Assembly (NCBI GenBank): GCA_017650105.1
Contig: JAGCFO010000006.1
Coordinates: 62,001-126,000 of the forward strand
Length of the DNA: 64,000 nucleotides
Source of the DNA: Bacteroidaceae bacterium
GTDB taxonomy: Bacteria > Bacteroidota > Bacteroidia > Bacteroidales > Bacteroidaceae
Direction of reading: 5' to 3'
The translations under genes and the position numbers were made by a program. This document shows positions 1-7,625 of this stretch, piece after piece. How positions within the stretch are numbered: the first letter of the stretch is position 1; every line of letters begins with the position of its first letter. Below the pieces are notes generated by a model that ran no database searches, was not told where the DNA came from, and saw only the letters and a program-made list of their open reading frames with translations.

Positions 1-46
1 AAAAAATTTTTTCCTTCTCCAAAAAAAATTATGAAGAAGGGAAAAT
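1..46. repeat. R1 modular repeat, copy 1 (cut by window edge)
   Basis: An A-tract/T-tract followed by CCTTCTCC, a second A-run, then ATTATGAAGAAGGG. These are the same words that recur in 12 other R1 copies in the window. It lies downstream of the sigma operon; the left end is outside the window. Positions 47-167 hold no gene I can support. Confidence 0.7.
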
Positions 47-167
47 TCAGCATACCTCCTACTGCTGTCAGACGAAGGGCAGAAGAGCACTACTTCGCAG
101 TAACACCCTCCCTCAAGCTCTAAAAAACTTATCAAAGCCGGCTATTTATTATGCGTTGTTCTTCTTG

Positions 168-533
168 CTACCAAAAAGATTCATCTCTTCGGTTCATCGA
201 TATGATTCCCAGCGTGGTAGCACAAACGGCAACAAGGAAGAAGAAGACCTCCTTGTAGTTGCGAAGCCAGAGCAACGACTTTTCCCAAAAACCATTTTCA
301 ATGCGCAAAGGCTGCAAGGGAAAGAGATTAACTAACACTATCGCAAGGATGCCCATCATGATTCCTGCCACGAGAGTTGCCACAAGCGTAAACTTTCTGC
401 GGCGGTTTTCCTGCTCAACGATGCGCTTGATGCCTTCAACGGCATCGAGCCGCGCATTTGTCTCTATGAGGAAATGCCCTTCGTCGGGCATCTCCGGCTT
501 GTTTTCACGTAAGTATTCTTCAAAATCTTTCAT
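168..533 (-). CDS. Small two-helix membrane protein, last gene of an ECF sigma operon
   Basis: A 121-residue protein with a charged N-terminal cytoplasmic part (about 1-46) and two hydrophobic segments (about 48-70 and 94-112). Its ATG overlaps the stop of the sigma factor gene in an ATGA, so the two are translationally coupled. I do not recognise a named family. The position next to an ECF sigma factor and the membrane anchor are what one expects of an anti-sigma-like or sensor partner, but there is no recognisable zinc-binding anti-sigma motif, so that role is only an inference from context. Confidence 0.7.
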   Translation of the reverse strand: MKDFEEYLRENKPEMPDEGHFLIETNARLDAVEGIKRIVEQENRRRKFTLVATLVAGIMMGILAIVLVNLFPLQPLRIENGFWEKSLLWLRNYKEVFFFLVAVCATTLGIISMNRRDESFW

Positions 534-1006
534 AAGCGGATGATTTCTTTTAAGTGGTTCCTTCCCACCGAGAGGTAGTATTTCACGGTTCCCGACGATA
601 TCTGCATGACGGAAGCTATCTCCTTGACCGACAGTTCCTCGAAATAGAAAAGCACTATTGCCGTGCGTTCCTTTTCGGGAATGCGTGCAAGCGCCCTCAG
701 GAGCTCTTCCTTACGGAAAGCTGACTCCTCCCCATCGTCGGAGACAATTTGCTGAACTTCGTGCGCATCAAGGCTTTCCGTCGGCTCTGGCAGCTTTCTG
801 ATGTTGTCGACGAAGCAGTTGTAGGCTACCCGGAACAGCCAAGCCTTGAAGTTCCCTACGAAATGCCCCGAAGCCACATAAGCCCTCACGAGAGCCTCCT
901 GAGCAATATCGTCAGCCAAAACGGCATCCCCGCACAGCGACGTCAGGAACCGCCTCAGCTGCCCCTGACACGCTCTCACTTCGGAGATGAACTGCTCGCG
1001 AGTCAT
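530..1006 (-). CDS. RNA polymerase ECF-type sigma-70 factor
   Basis: 158 residues, the usual length for a group 4 sigma factor. Region 2 is visible around residues 12-75, with the core-binding stretch ADDIAQEALVRAYV. Region 4 lies around 100-155: RIPEKERTAIVLFYFEELS, then the helix-turn-helix VKEIASVMQISSGTVKYYL. It would direct RNA polymerase to a small regulon. It sits between a DUF6249-like membrane protein (stop 3 nt upstream of its ATG) and a small membrane protein that overlaps its stop. Such trios are common in Bacteroidetes and suggest control by an envelope signal; the targets cannot be read from this window. Confidence 0.93.
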   Translation of the reverse strand: MTREQFISEVRACQGQLRRFLTSLCGDAVLADDIAQEALVRAYVASGHFVGNFKAWLFRVAYNCFVDNIRKLPEPTESLDAHEVQQIVSDDGEESAFRKEELLRALARIPEKERTAIVLFYFEELSVKEIASVMQISSGTVKYYLSVGRNHLKEIIRL

Positions 1007-1009
1007 CGG

Positions 1010-1465
1010 TTATTTGTCGTCCTTCAGGCTCTTATCCTCTGCCTCAATCTCCTTTGCAAGCATCTTCTTTCCTACAAAATAAGCGATGAAAAGGCCTATT
1101 CCTACGGCAAAAAGAACACCGCCGGCGAAAATCAACAATAAATAGAGGTCTTCATAAAATTCGTCGTGAATACCATTTACCACAAAAGCAACACACAAGA
1201 TAATAACGCCTAAGAGGGTGGTGACGCAGGCGACAGTAAGCCTGTTCAACATCTTCTCCTTAACAGACAGATTCTGACTGTTGTTCTTGAAGAATTCTGC
1301 ATCTACCTTCGTGCCCGATTCGATAGCTTTCAGCATAACCTCCGTCATGCGGTTCGTCTTGTTTTGCTTTTCGCGGCTTACTAGCCAGACAATCATCACC
1401 GGCAACACAACAAAGATGCCAAGTCCAATAAGAATGTTTTGGACAGAAAATCCATACTCAAACAT
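1010..1465 (-). CDS. DUF6249-like membrane protein, first gene of the sigma operon
   Basis: 151 residues with three hydrophobic segments (about 10-30, 75-97 and 106-130) and a lysine-rich, acidic cytoplasmic tail. The pattern, a short N-terminal helix followed by a charged linker and a helical hairpin, resembles the DUF6249 family found beside ECF sigma genes in Bacteroidetes. It is the promoter-proximal gene and ends 3 nt before the sigma factor ATG. A sensing or regulatory role for the sigma factor is plausible but not shown by sequence. Confidence 0.7.
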   Translation of the reverse strand: MFEYGFSVQNILIGLGIFVVLPVMIVWLVSREKQNKTNRMTEVMLKAIESGTKVDAEFFKNNSQNLSVKEKMLNRLTVACVTTLLGVIILCVAFVVNGIHDEFYEDLYLLLIFAGGVLFAVGIGLFIAYFVGKKMLAKEIEAEDKSLKDDK

Positions 1466-1599
1466 TTTTTTTCTGTTTTTAAGTTATTACTTTGCTCCCG
1501 TTTGAGAGCGTTTCCATAATAAAAACGCAAAACCAGCCCGAAAGGTTGGAAAAATCCCCTCTTTTTTTCTTTTCCATCATTTTTGAGTGACATGAAAAA

Positions 1600-1849
1600 T
1601 CTGATAATTTGATTAACTGATTACCTCTTTATCTCGCAGCGCATCGCATCCTTAGTTTAAGAGTTCAAGGGTTATCTGATTATTTGATCATCTGATTAAT
1701 TTGGCATATCTCCGAAGGCATCCCCCCTATCCGTGTTCAAAAACGTGACAATTCAGTTCCAAAAAATGCCGTTTGGAACTCCGAAACTACACTTACGGCA
1801 ACGAAGAACGCCCCCTTTGTCCCGAAAAACAGCAGATGGGAGAGCAAAA
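1600..1849. repeat. R3 long dispersed repeat, copy 1
   Basis: About 250 bp closely matching 59125-59320 in the same orientation. Shared blocks are TTATCTCGCAGCGCATC, CCGTGTTCAA, a segment around CGTGACAATTCAGTTCC, and CCCGAAAAACAGCAGATGGGA. The centre contains a perfect 9-bp inverted repeat (AGTTCCAAA at 1755-1763 and TTTGGAACT at 1772-1780). Copy 1 has about 50 extra bases after the first block, made of TCTGATTATTTGAT-like runs. No coding potential is evident. Confidence 0.75.
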
Positions 1850-1859
1850 AACCCTCTTT

Positions 1860-1952
1860 TTGCAACACGTTGGGACACCTTACCCAACACGTTGGGACAC
1901 CTTGCACAACACGTTGGGACACCTTGCACAACGTGTTGGTGCAACAAAAAAG
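1860..1952. repeat. R2 array, copy 1: four 22-bp units
   Basis: CAACACGTTGG starts at 1863, 1885 and 1907, and the inverted form CAACGTGTTGG at 1929, giving exact 22-bp spacing. The linkers read GACACCTTACC or GACACCTTGCA. The outer ends TTTTTGCAACACG and GTGCAACAAAAA form a loose terminal inverted repeat. Two related arrays lie at 42988-43077 and 48741-48831. The stretch 1953-2189 holds nothing else I can identify. Confidence 0.85.
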
Positions 1953-2189
1953 TCTCTCCATATTCTTCTGTCGAGGCTTCTTTCTATGCGCTTTTTAACA
2001 GCCCTCGATGAAAAGGGAGGCAAAAAGGAGGCAGGAATTCACTTATGGTTTTCTTTTTCTTTTCTGTACATTGTTTATCGAGACTAATCGTGTTCCCCTG
2101 CCTCCTTCTTGTGTTTTTTCGGGTTACTAATCCAGTATTATTCATTTCATTGTGAACTTGGATAGGGCTTTGCTTCGACTAAGTTACTG

Positions 2190-2666
2190 TCAGAAGTTTT
2201 GACGTTGCTGTCGCTGCACTCTCTCGTTGAGTAAATTGCAAAGGGCTTGGTTCTTGATAGTTAAAGGGTTGTCAGTAGAGATTTCTTGCAAAGGTTTTCC
2301 GGAATAGGCAGTTCTTTGAAAGGTCTTTCCCTCGCGATAATGGATTTCTATCTTTGGGGGTCTAATTCTGGGAGAAAAATATTCCACATCAGAAAAAAAG
2401 ACTTCTCTCCTTTTAAATATCTTGTCGACGACGATGCTCTTGTCTGTAATGATGAGATAAGGCTTGTTCCAGACTCTTTCTCTCAAAAGCTGATATAATT
2501 CGTAGAGCCCCCAAAGGCAAAACAAGGCAATAAGGAAACAGTAGTAGAAAGAGCTTTTGTCTTTCTCTACCCGTAGTAAATAAGTACCGACAGCGATGAC
2601 ATAACCACACATTACCAAATGAAAGATTTGCCACTTGAGCGAATGATTAACGATTACTTCTTCCAT
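2190..2666 (-). CDS. Hypothetical membrane protein with a PH-like C-terminal part
   Basis: 158 residues from the ATG at 2666 (the codon before it, GTG, is a possible alternative). Two hydrophobic segments (about 12-30 and 40-58) are followed by a soluble region with the pattern KPYLIITDKSIVVDKIF and VFFSDVEYFS. That beta-strand arrangement is typical of PH-like domains in small bacterial membrane proteins (STM3941-like). Function unknown. It stands alone between the R2/R3 region and the arabinofuranosidase-like gene. Confidence 0.6.
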   Translation of the reverse strand: MEEVIVNHSLKWQIFHLVMCGYVIAVGTYLLRVEKDKSSFYYCFLIALFCLWGLYELYQLLRERVWNKPYLIITDKSIVVDKIFKRREVFFSDVEYFSPRIRPPKIEIHYREGKTFQRTAYSGKPLQEISTDNPLTIKNQALCNLLNERVQRQQRQNF

Positions 2667-2789
2667 CACTCCGTTGATTGAATTACATTAATCAAAAATA
2701 TCTGTTAGCCGGTTTTGCTTTTATAGGAAAAAGCTCGCACGACGCTTAGAGCAAGAAGTCAGCGCGGATATTTCAGTCTTCTTGTTGGC

Positions 2790-5700
2790 TTACTTTCCTT
2801 CTGTGCTAACTGTGCGGCGCGCTTCCTTCAGGCGGTCAAGGGCTTTGGAGATGAGGTCCTTCGTGCCCGAACCGTCGTTGACGTACTGCACAACCATATC
2901 GGCATAGTCGATAGCTTCGCGCAGCTCGGTAGTCTTGTTTGGAATGTTCTCCTTCGAATCGGTAACCAAGGGCAGCAGCAGGAAGAGGTCTTCAGGCTCG
3001 GCAAGATTGCCTGGGCGCATCGTGTTGATAGCAACCCTAAGGGCCGAGACAGCAGCGTTTATCTCTTGCTGCGACAAATCACGAGATGTGTTGGCAAGAA
3101 CGGCTTCTGCCGTCTCCATCTGCTGAAGAAGGCGCTGATAACCGTTGGGTGCCCAAGGAGCATAGGGAGGAACCTTGACGGAAAGAGCGTCCCAAGCCTC
3201 CTGCGCTGCCTTTCGTTCGTGGGCAACTTGCAGTTGCTGCTCAAGCATCGTTTTATCCAAACTGTTGTGACGTGCTCCCTTGCTCTTTGCCTGCACGTTG
3301 AGACGAAGGTAGTGAGTAGAGAAATCTGTCTGGTAATAATCGGGAGTGAAACGTATCTGACGTGTGCCCTCTACGCTATCGGGCACATTGAGCTGCAAGG
3401 AATACACATGCCCGGCAGTACCCTCGTTGTCTGTAGCTCCCAGCAGTTCTATCTCCCGAAGGTCGGGCGAGAGGGTGACGTCGGCTTCTTTCCACTCTGA
3501 GATGTCGGGCGTAGCCATCACAAGCGGGCCATACATGAGCGCCCCCACCCATTGAGGATCGAAGGGCGTGCGAGGCTCGTTCTTGCCTGTTGCAGCAAGG
3601 TCCATCTTGTCGGGTCCCCAGAAAATATGCTTTGTGAAAGGCATAATCACCTCTACCCTATCGTCGGCAGCCCATATTCTCGTGGGGATTTCCACATAAG
3701 AGCAGGGCTTGTAGGTTTTCTGGAGCGACTTGCCGTTCAGACGCACGTCGAAGCCCTCTGTGGCCCAATAGGGAACGCGCAGCTTCATAGCAAACGGCTC
3801 GCTGCCCTGTACCGTGATGAGCGACTGCTCGGCAGGCCATTCGCATTGCTGGGTAATAGTGGCTCCCTTCTCCTCCCAGCGTGCTACAGTTGGCATATAG
3901 AGAGCTACCCAGAGGGTGTTGTCGTCGGTGAAATAGGCTACCTCCTGGTACTTCACATGATTCTCCGCACCCGTTCCTCCGCAGCAGCTCGACTGAGGGT
4001 TCTCGTTGCCATAAGGCTTGCGCGCATGCATGCCGACAGCATACTGGTAGGTGACAGCCCAATGCTCGGGATGCAGCGAGCCGACGAGCTGATTGTAAAG
4101 CACACGCTCGTAGTAATCCATATAGGCGGCGTTGTCAGGATCGTAGCAGTTGAGGTCTTTTGTCAGCTTTGCCAGATTATAGGCGCAACACGTCTCGTTG
4201 ATATCGGGATTGGGATACATTTCGCGACGGAAGTTGCTCATCACGTTGGTGTTCATCGACAGAATCTGCGAATAGGGCTGACGGAACATCTCTCCGTTGC
4301 CCACACCGCCCATAGCGTAGGCGTAGCGCCCCTGAACCATATTCCAGAAGTTGTAGGCAAGATTATAGTAGAAGGGGTTTCCGTTGCCGCGATAGCTGCG
4401 CAGCGCACCCGTTATCATAGGGATGTGCTGATTGGCGTGCCGAGTGCGTATGTCGTCGACGTTGGAAGCCACAGGGTTGAAGAAGGCAGGAGAGTCGAAA
4501 TAGTTGCTTGCCTCCAGTAGGCGAGCCTTATCCTGTGCGTCGGAAACCATCTCCGAGAGACGTGCGAGCGACTCCGACATGCCTCCCACCTCGCCTGCGA
4601 TGTACATATTCCACATCTCGTAGCGGTTTCCCGGCTTAGCCTGACGCTCGGCTTTGCTGCCTTCGGTTTGAACGAATGTGCGATAGTGCAGTCGGTTCCA
4701 AACCCACAGTCCCATATCTTTTGCAATGAGGAGAGCCTTGTCGGCAATAGCAGAGTCGTCGATATTGTTAGCAATGTCGATAAGCCCCGCGAGCTGCTTG
4801 TGAATGGTATAATAGGGAGCCCATACCCACTCCTCGTTGTTGTAGGCGCGATACATTTCGATGAGGGCAGGATGGGCTGCGGGGATAGCGTTCAGATAGC
4901 CGTAGCCGTAGTTCTTGTAGTCTTTCTTGTACTCGTCAAAAGCCTGCCAGTTGCCTTTCATCTCGCGCAAGACGGGCTCGGGAACATAGTCTCGCGCCTC
5001 GCGATAACGTCCCAGCTTCTCGTCGAAGACAAACGTACGCTCCTGGCACTCACGCAGTTCGTCCACCATACGGCGTATACGATTGCGCAGTTCGTCCTTC
5101 ACGCTCGTTCCCTCGGGAGTTTTGAGCGATGCGTCGCAGCTTGCGAAGGCGAAGGCAAGTGCCGACATGTAATGTCCCGAGCCGTGCCCCTTGAGTTTCG
5201 TGTGCGGAGAGTCCCATCCGTCGGAGCGGGTGTATCCCTCAAGGGGCAGCCCGTATGTGTCGCGATAGTTGTAAAGCTGCTGGGTGATGTCCCACGAGAG
5301 AATCTCGCGCAGTTCCATATCACGGTTCGACGTGAGTCGGTTGTCTCCCGTTATCGTCACGCAGCCCAAGGGAAGCGGGCGTACAGTAGGTATCGGGTTG
5401 GGCACATCCCAGGGAGTTGCAACGACGGTAATGTTTGCCGTAACGGGGAATCCGCTCTCGGTGGTGTTGTCGCCCAGCACGAAGCCCTTCACGGTATAGG
5501 TGGTGCCGGCAGGAGTCTTCGCGGCGTCGGCCTCTTCCTCCTCGGTGGAGCGCGAGGAGTTGTTCCAGCGGATTTGTCTCCACTCCTTGAATCCGTCGCT
5601 ATATGTTACCCACACTTGCCAAGGGAGCCTCGGGGCGGTGCCTTCGGGTGTCTGCACGTCAACGTTCTCTACGCTCACGATGTGGCGGTTGGCGGATTTT

Positions 5701-5792
5701 CGCGAAGATGCCGTTCCGCAGGATGCTATTAAGACACTCACTAAAAGCAGGCACGCTGCGTTGCTGAGGATATGCTTGGCTGTGGTTTTCAT
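2790..5792 (-). CDS. Glycoside hydrolase GH127/GH146-like lipoprotein (beta-L-arabinofuranosidase family)
   Basis: 1000 residues. The N-terminus is an SPII signal with lipobox VLIASC (Cys25), so the enzyme is anchored in the cell envelope. An Ig-like domain follows (about 35-130, with VTYSDGFKEWRQIRW), then the catalytic (alpha/alpha)6 barrel (about 140-700) and a beta domain. A helical tail (about 860-990) resembles FIVAR/sugar-binding modules. The GH127/GH146 zinc-cysteine site is visible: NETCCAYN near residue 530 supplies the Glu and Cys, and SSCCGGTG near 600 supplies the paired cysteines. Family members release beta-L-arabinofuranose from plant arabinans or pectin side chains; the exact linkage cannot be told. 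Together with the pectinesterase and KduI/KduD it supports growth on pectin. Confidence 0.88.
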   Translation of the reverse strand: MKTTAKHILSNAACLLLVSVLIASCGTASSRKSANRHIVSVENVDVQTPEGTAPRLPWQVWVTYSDGFKEWRQIRWNNSSRSTEEEEADAAKTPAGTTYTVKGFVLGDNTTESGFPVTANITVVATPWDVPNPIPTVRPLPLGCVTITGDNRLTSNRDMELREILSWDITQQLYNYRDTYGLPLEGYTRSDGWDSPHTKLKGHGSGHYMSALAFAFASCDASLKTPEGTSVKDELRNRIRRMVDELRECQERTFVFDEKLGRYREARDYVPEPVLREMKGNWQAFDEYKKDYKNYGYGYLNAIPAAHPALIEMYRAYNNEEWVWAPYYTIHKQLAGLIDIANNIDDSAIADKALLIAKDMGLWVWNRLHYRTFVQTEGSKAERQAKPGNRYEMWNMYIAGEVGGMSESLARLSEMVSDAQDKARLLEASNYFDSPAFFNPVASNVDDIRTRHANQHIPMITGALRSYRGNGNPFYYNLAYNFWNMVQGRYAYAMGGVGNGEMFRQPYSQILSMNTNVMSNFRREMYPNPDINETCCAYNLAKLTKDLNCYDPDNAAYMDYYERVLYNQLVGSLHPEHWAVTYQYAVGMHARKPYGNENPQSSCCGGTGAENHVKYQEVAYFTDDNTLWVALYMPTVARWEEKGATITQQCEWPAEQSLITVQGSEPFAMKLRVPYWATEGFDVRLNGKSLQKTYKPCSYVEIPTRIWAADDRVEVIMPFTKHIFWGPDKMDLAATGKNEPRTPFDPQWVGALMYGPLVMATPDISEWKEADVTLSPDLREIELLGATDNEGTAGHVYSLQLNVPDSVEGTRQIRFTPDYYQTDFSTHYLRLNVQAKSKGARHNSLDKTMLEQQLQVAHERKAAQEAWDALSVKVPPYAPWAPNGYQRLLQQMETAEAVLANTSRDLSQQEINAAVSALRVAINTMRPGNLAEPEDLFLLLPLVTDSKENIPNKTTELREAIDYADMVVQYVNDGSGTKDLISKALDRLKEARRTVSTEGK

Positions 5793-5895
5793 TGGGTATG
5801 ATGTTTTGCTGTTATACTGTTCTGATGTTTTTCTTTCTGCATGCTCTCGGGATGCAGTTGCGGAGAAGGAAGGACTTCGCGAAATTATTCTTTGT

Positions 5896-5986
5896 CCATA
5901 TCGCGATATTCCTTCTCGAAAAAAAATTTTCCCTTCTTCATATCGCGATATTTGTTCTCCAAAATTCCGTATGCTTTGAGCATATC
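5896..5986. repeat. R1 modular repeat, copy 2
   Basis: Contains two identical 12-bp palindromes ATATCGCGATAT (5898-5909 and 5940-5951). They flank CCTTCTC, an A8T4 tract and CCCTTCTTC; then come TTGTTCTCC and the end module TATGCTTTGAGCATAT. It sits between the arabinofuranosidase-like gene and lgt, with the palindromes in the upstream region of the former. Confidence 0.85.
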
Positions 5987-6007
5987 GGAACGTGTGTTCC
6001 GAATGCT

Positions 6008-6916
6008 CTATTTTTTCTTCTTTCGCTTGGCAGCAGCCTCCTGCGCCAGCTCTTTCTCGCTGAGGAAAATGGCAGGATTTTCAGGTTTGCGCTTGTGAAC
6101 AATGCTGTAGATGATGCAGAAAATACCCAGCAGGGCGTAAGGTATGCTGAACCATTGGGCTTTGTCGCTGTTGATGTCGTTGGGAGCCAGTCGGAAGTTG
6201 CCTCCTTTGGTGAACTCCACGAAGATGCGGAAGACGAAGATGCACGTCAGGCAGAAGCCGAAGTAGAATCCCGAGCCCACCTTCTGAGGGTGCTTGCGGT
6301 AGATCCACCATCCGATGAAGAAGAGCAGGAAGTAAGCGATAGCCTCGTAGAGCTGCGAGGGATGACGCACAAGCCCGTCGACCTGTGTGAAGATGAATCC
6401 GAAGTCGCTGCCCGTAGGGATGCCGATAATCTCGCTGTTCATCAGGTTGCCCAGTCGGATAGCGCAGCAGGTAGTAGGTGTTGCTATCGCTATCGTGTCG
6501 AGCACGCGCCAGGCGCTGATCTTGTATTTGTAGCAATAGAGCAGAAGGGCCAGCATCAAGCCGACGGTGCCTCCGTGACTGGCCAAGCCTTGATATCCCG
6601 TTACTTTCATGCCCGAGAATCCCTCGCCCATGAACTTCACGGGGAGTATCATCTCCACAAAATGGGGAAACGAACTCAGATAGTAGCCTGCTTCATAAAT
6701 GAGGCAATGCCCTATGCGGCAACCCACGAGGATGCCTATGAAGCAGTAGATGAAAAGAGGATCGAAGTAGGAGTCCTTGATGTGCTGCTCCTTATACAGC
6801 TTGCGCACGATGAGGTAGGCAACCAGCAGGCCCACAATCCAAAGCAACGAATAGTAGCGGATAGGGCCCAGCTTGACGGGAGGATTCCAGACAATGTAGA
6901 GAAGTGTGTTCAGCAT
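6008..6916 (-). CDS. lgt: Prolipoprotein diacylglyceryl transferase
   Basis: 302 residues from the ATG at 6916. An upstream in-frame ATG at 6952 would overlap the CDF gene and adds an atypical leader. The multi-pass inner-membrane enzyme transfers diacylglycerol from phosphatidylglycerol to the lipobox cysteine of prolipoproteins. Family signatures visible are HGGTVG, CRIGHCL, RLGNLMNSEIIG and RHPSQLYE. The several lipobox proteins in this window are its expected substrates. The C-terminus ends in a basic run (AAAKRKKKK), longer than needed for the fold. The gene lies 4 nt after the CDF stop, so it is probably co-transcribed. Confidence 0.95.
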   Translation of the reverse strand: MLNTLLYIVWNPPVKLGPIRYYSLLWIVGLLVAYLIVRKLYKEQHIKDSYFDPLFIYCFIGILVGCRIGHCLIYEAGYYLSSFPHFVEMILPVKFMGEGFSGMKVTGYQGLASHGGTVGLMLALLLYCYKYKISAWRVLDTIAIATPTTCCAIRLGNLMNSEIIGIPTGSDFGFIFTQVDGLVRHPSQLYEAIAYFLLFFIGWWIYRKHPQKVGSGFYFGFCLTCIFVFRIFVEFTKGGNFRLAPNDINSDKAQWFSIPYALLGIFCIIYSIVHKRKPENPAIFLSEKELAQEAAAKRKKKK

Positions 6917-6920
6917 ATAA

Positions 6921-7502
6921 TTATTTTGAATGGTTTCGGAGGGTGACAACAAGGTTATACACCACGTTGTAGAGAATGAAAACGGTGATGATGATGCTCA
7001 GCACGGAGTCAAGCCAGGGGATGGAGACAAACATGAGCAGGATGCTGTTGAGCAGGATGACAATCCATCCCAGGAAGTCGCCCAGCAGATGGAGCGACAC
7101 CAGATGCTCGTTCAGGTTGCTCCCGTGACGTGTGCGCCACACGGCAAAGCCCTTGAAAACGATAGCTATCAGAGCCACCCAGAACATTCCCTTCACGCTT
7201 ACCTCTTCGGGATGGAAAAGACGAGTGACACTTTCGTAGATGACGACAACCGAGCTGATGGTCAGCACAATAGCATTGACGAGGGCTCCGGCGAGAGAGT
7301 AGTTTTTCTTCTCAAACACCCAAGCCAGGCAAAGCGTGAGCGTACAACCCAAGTCGTGAATAGCATCGCTGAGCACAGCCATCGAATTGGTAAGCGCCCC
7401 ACCCACAAGCTCTATCAGCGTGAGAGCCAGGTTTGTGAGGAAGGCAACAAGGATGTTTCCTTCGGCGGTATGCTCGTGAACGTGAGTGTGCTGCTCTTTC
7501 AT
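6921..7502 (-). CDS. Cation diffusion facilitator (CDF) family metal exporter
   Basis: 193 residues from the ATG at 7502, giving an N-terminus MKEQHTHVHEH with a metal-binding His cluster; an in-frame upstream ATG/TTG extension is possible. Six hydrophobic segments follow. The transmembrane metal site should be formed by HxxxD in helix 2 and HxxxD in helix 5. Helix 5 has HLLGD, but helix 2 reads SDAIHDLGCT, with cysteine where family members carry aspartate. There is little C-terminal cytoplasmic domain, so this is a short CDF form. The likely role is Zn/Co/Cd efflux by proton antiport. Confidence 0.85.
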   Translation of the reverse strand: MKEQHTHVHEHTAEGNILVAFLTNLALTLIELVGGALTNSMAVLSDAIHDLGCTLTLCLAWVFEKKNYSLAGALVNAIVLTISSVVVIYESVTRLFHPEEVSVKGMFWVALIAIVFKGFAVWRTRHGSNLNEHLVSLHLLGDFLGWIVILLNSILLMFVSIPWLDSVLSIIITVFILYNVVYNLVVTLRNHSK

Positions 7503-7568
7503 AAGAGGAATAAAGACGTTGACAATCAATTTTACATCGCAAAATTACATAAAACAAATAAAAGTTTG

Positions 7569-7576
7569 TAACTTTG
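7569..7576 (+). promoter_or_regulatory. Candidate -7 box for leuS (TAACTTTG)
   Basis: TAACTTTG matches the Bacteroidetes TAnnTTTG element 49 nt before the leuS ATG. The -33 region lacks a clear TTTG at 19-20 nt, so support is partial. Confidence 0.5.
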
Positions 7577-7625
7577 CGCAAATTTTTCAATCCAAAAAGG
7601 AAGAATAATAAAAATCTTGAACAAA

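Noticed and set aside
1860..1952. CRISPR array
   Set aside because: Units are 11-bp cores in a 22-bp period with nearly identical linkers, the last is inverted, there are no variable spacers and no cas genes.
1733..2087. Open frames over R2 array 1 giving NTLGHLAQHVG-like repeats
   Set aside because: The periodic peptide is a by-product of the 22-bp DNA repeat; reading frames change between units and there is no start signal.
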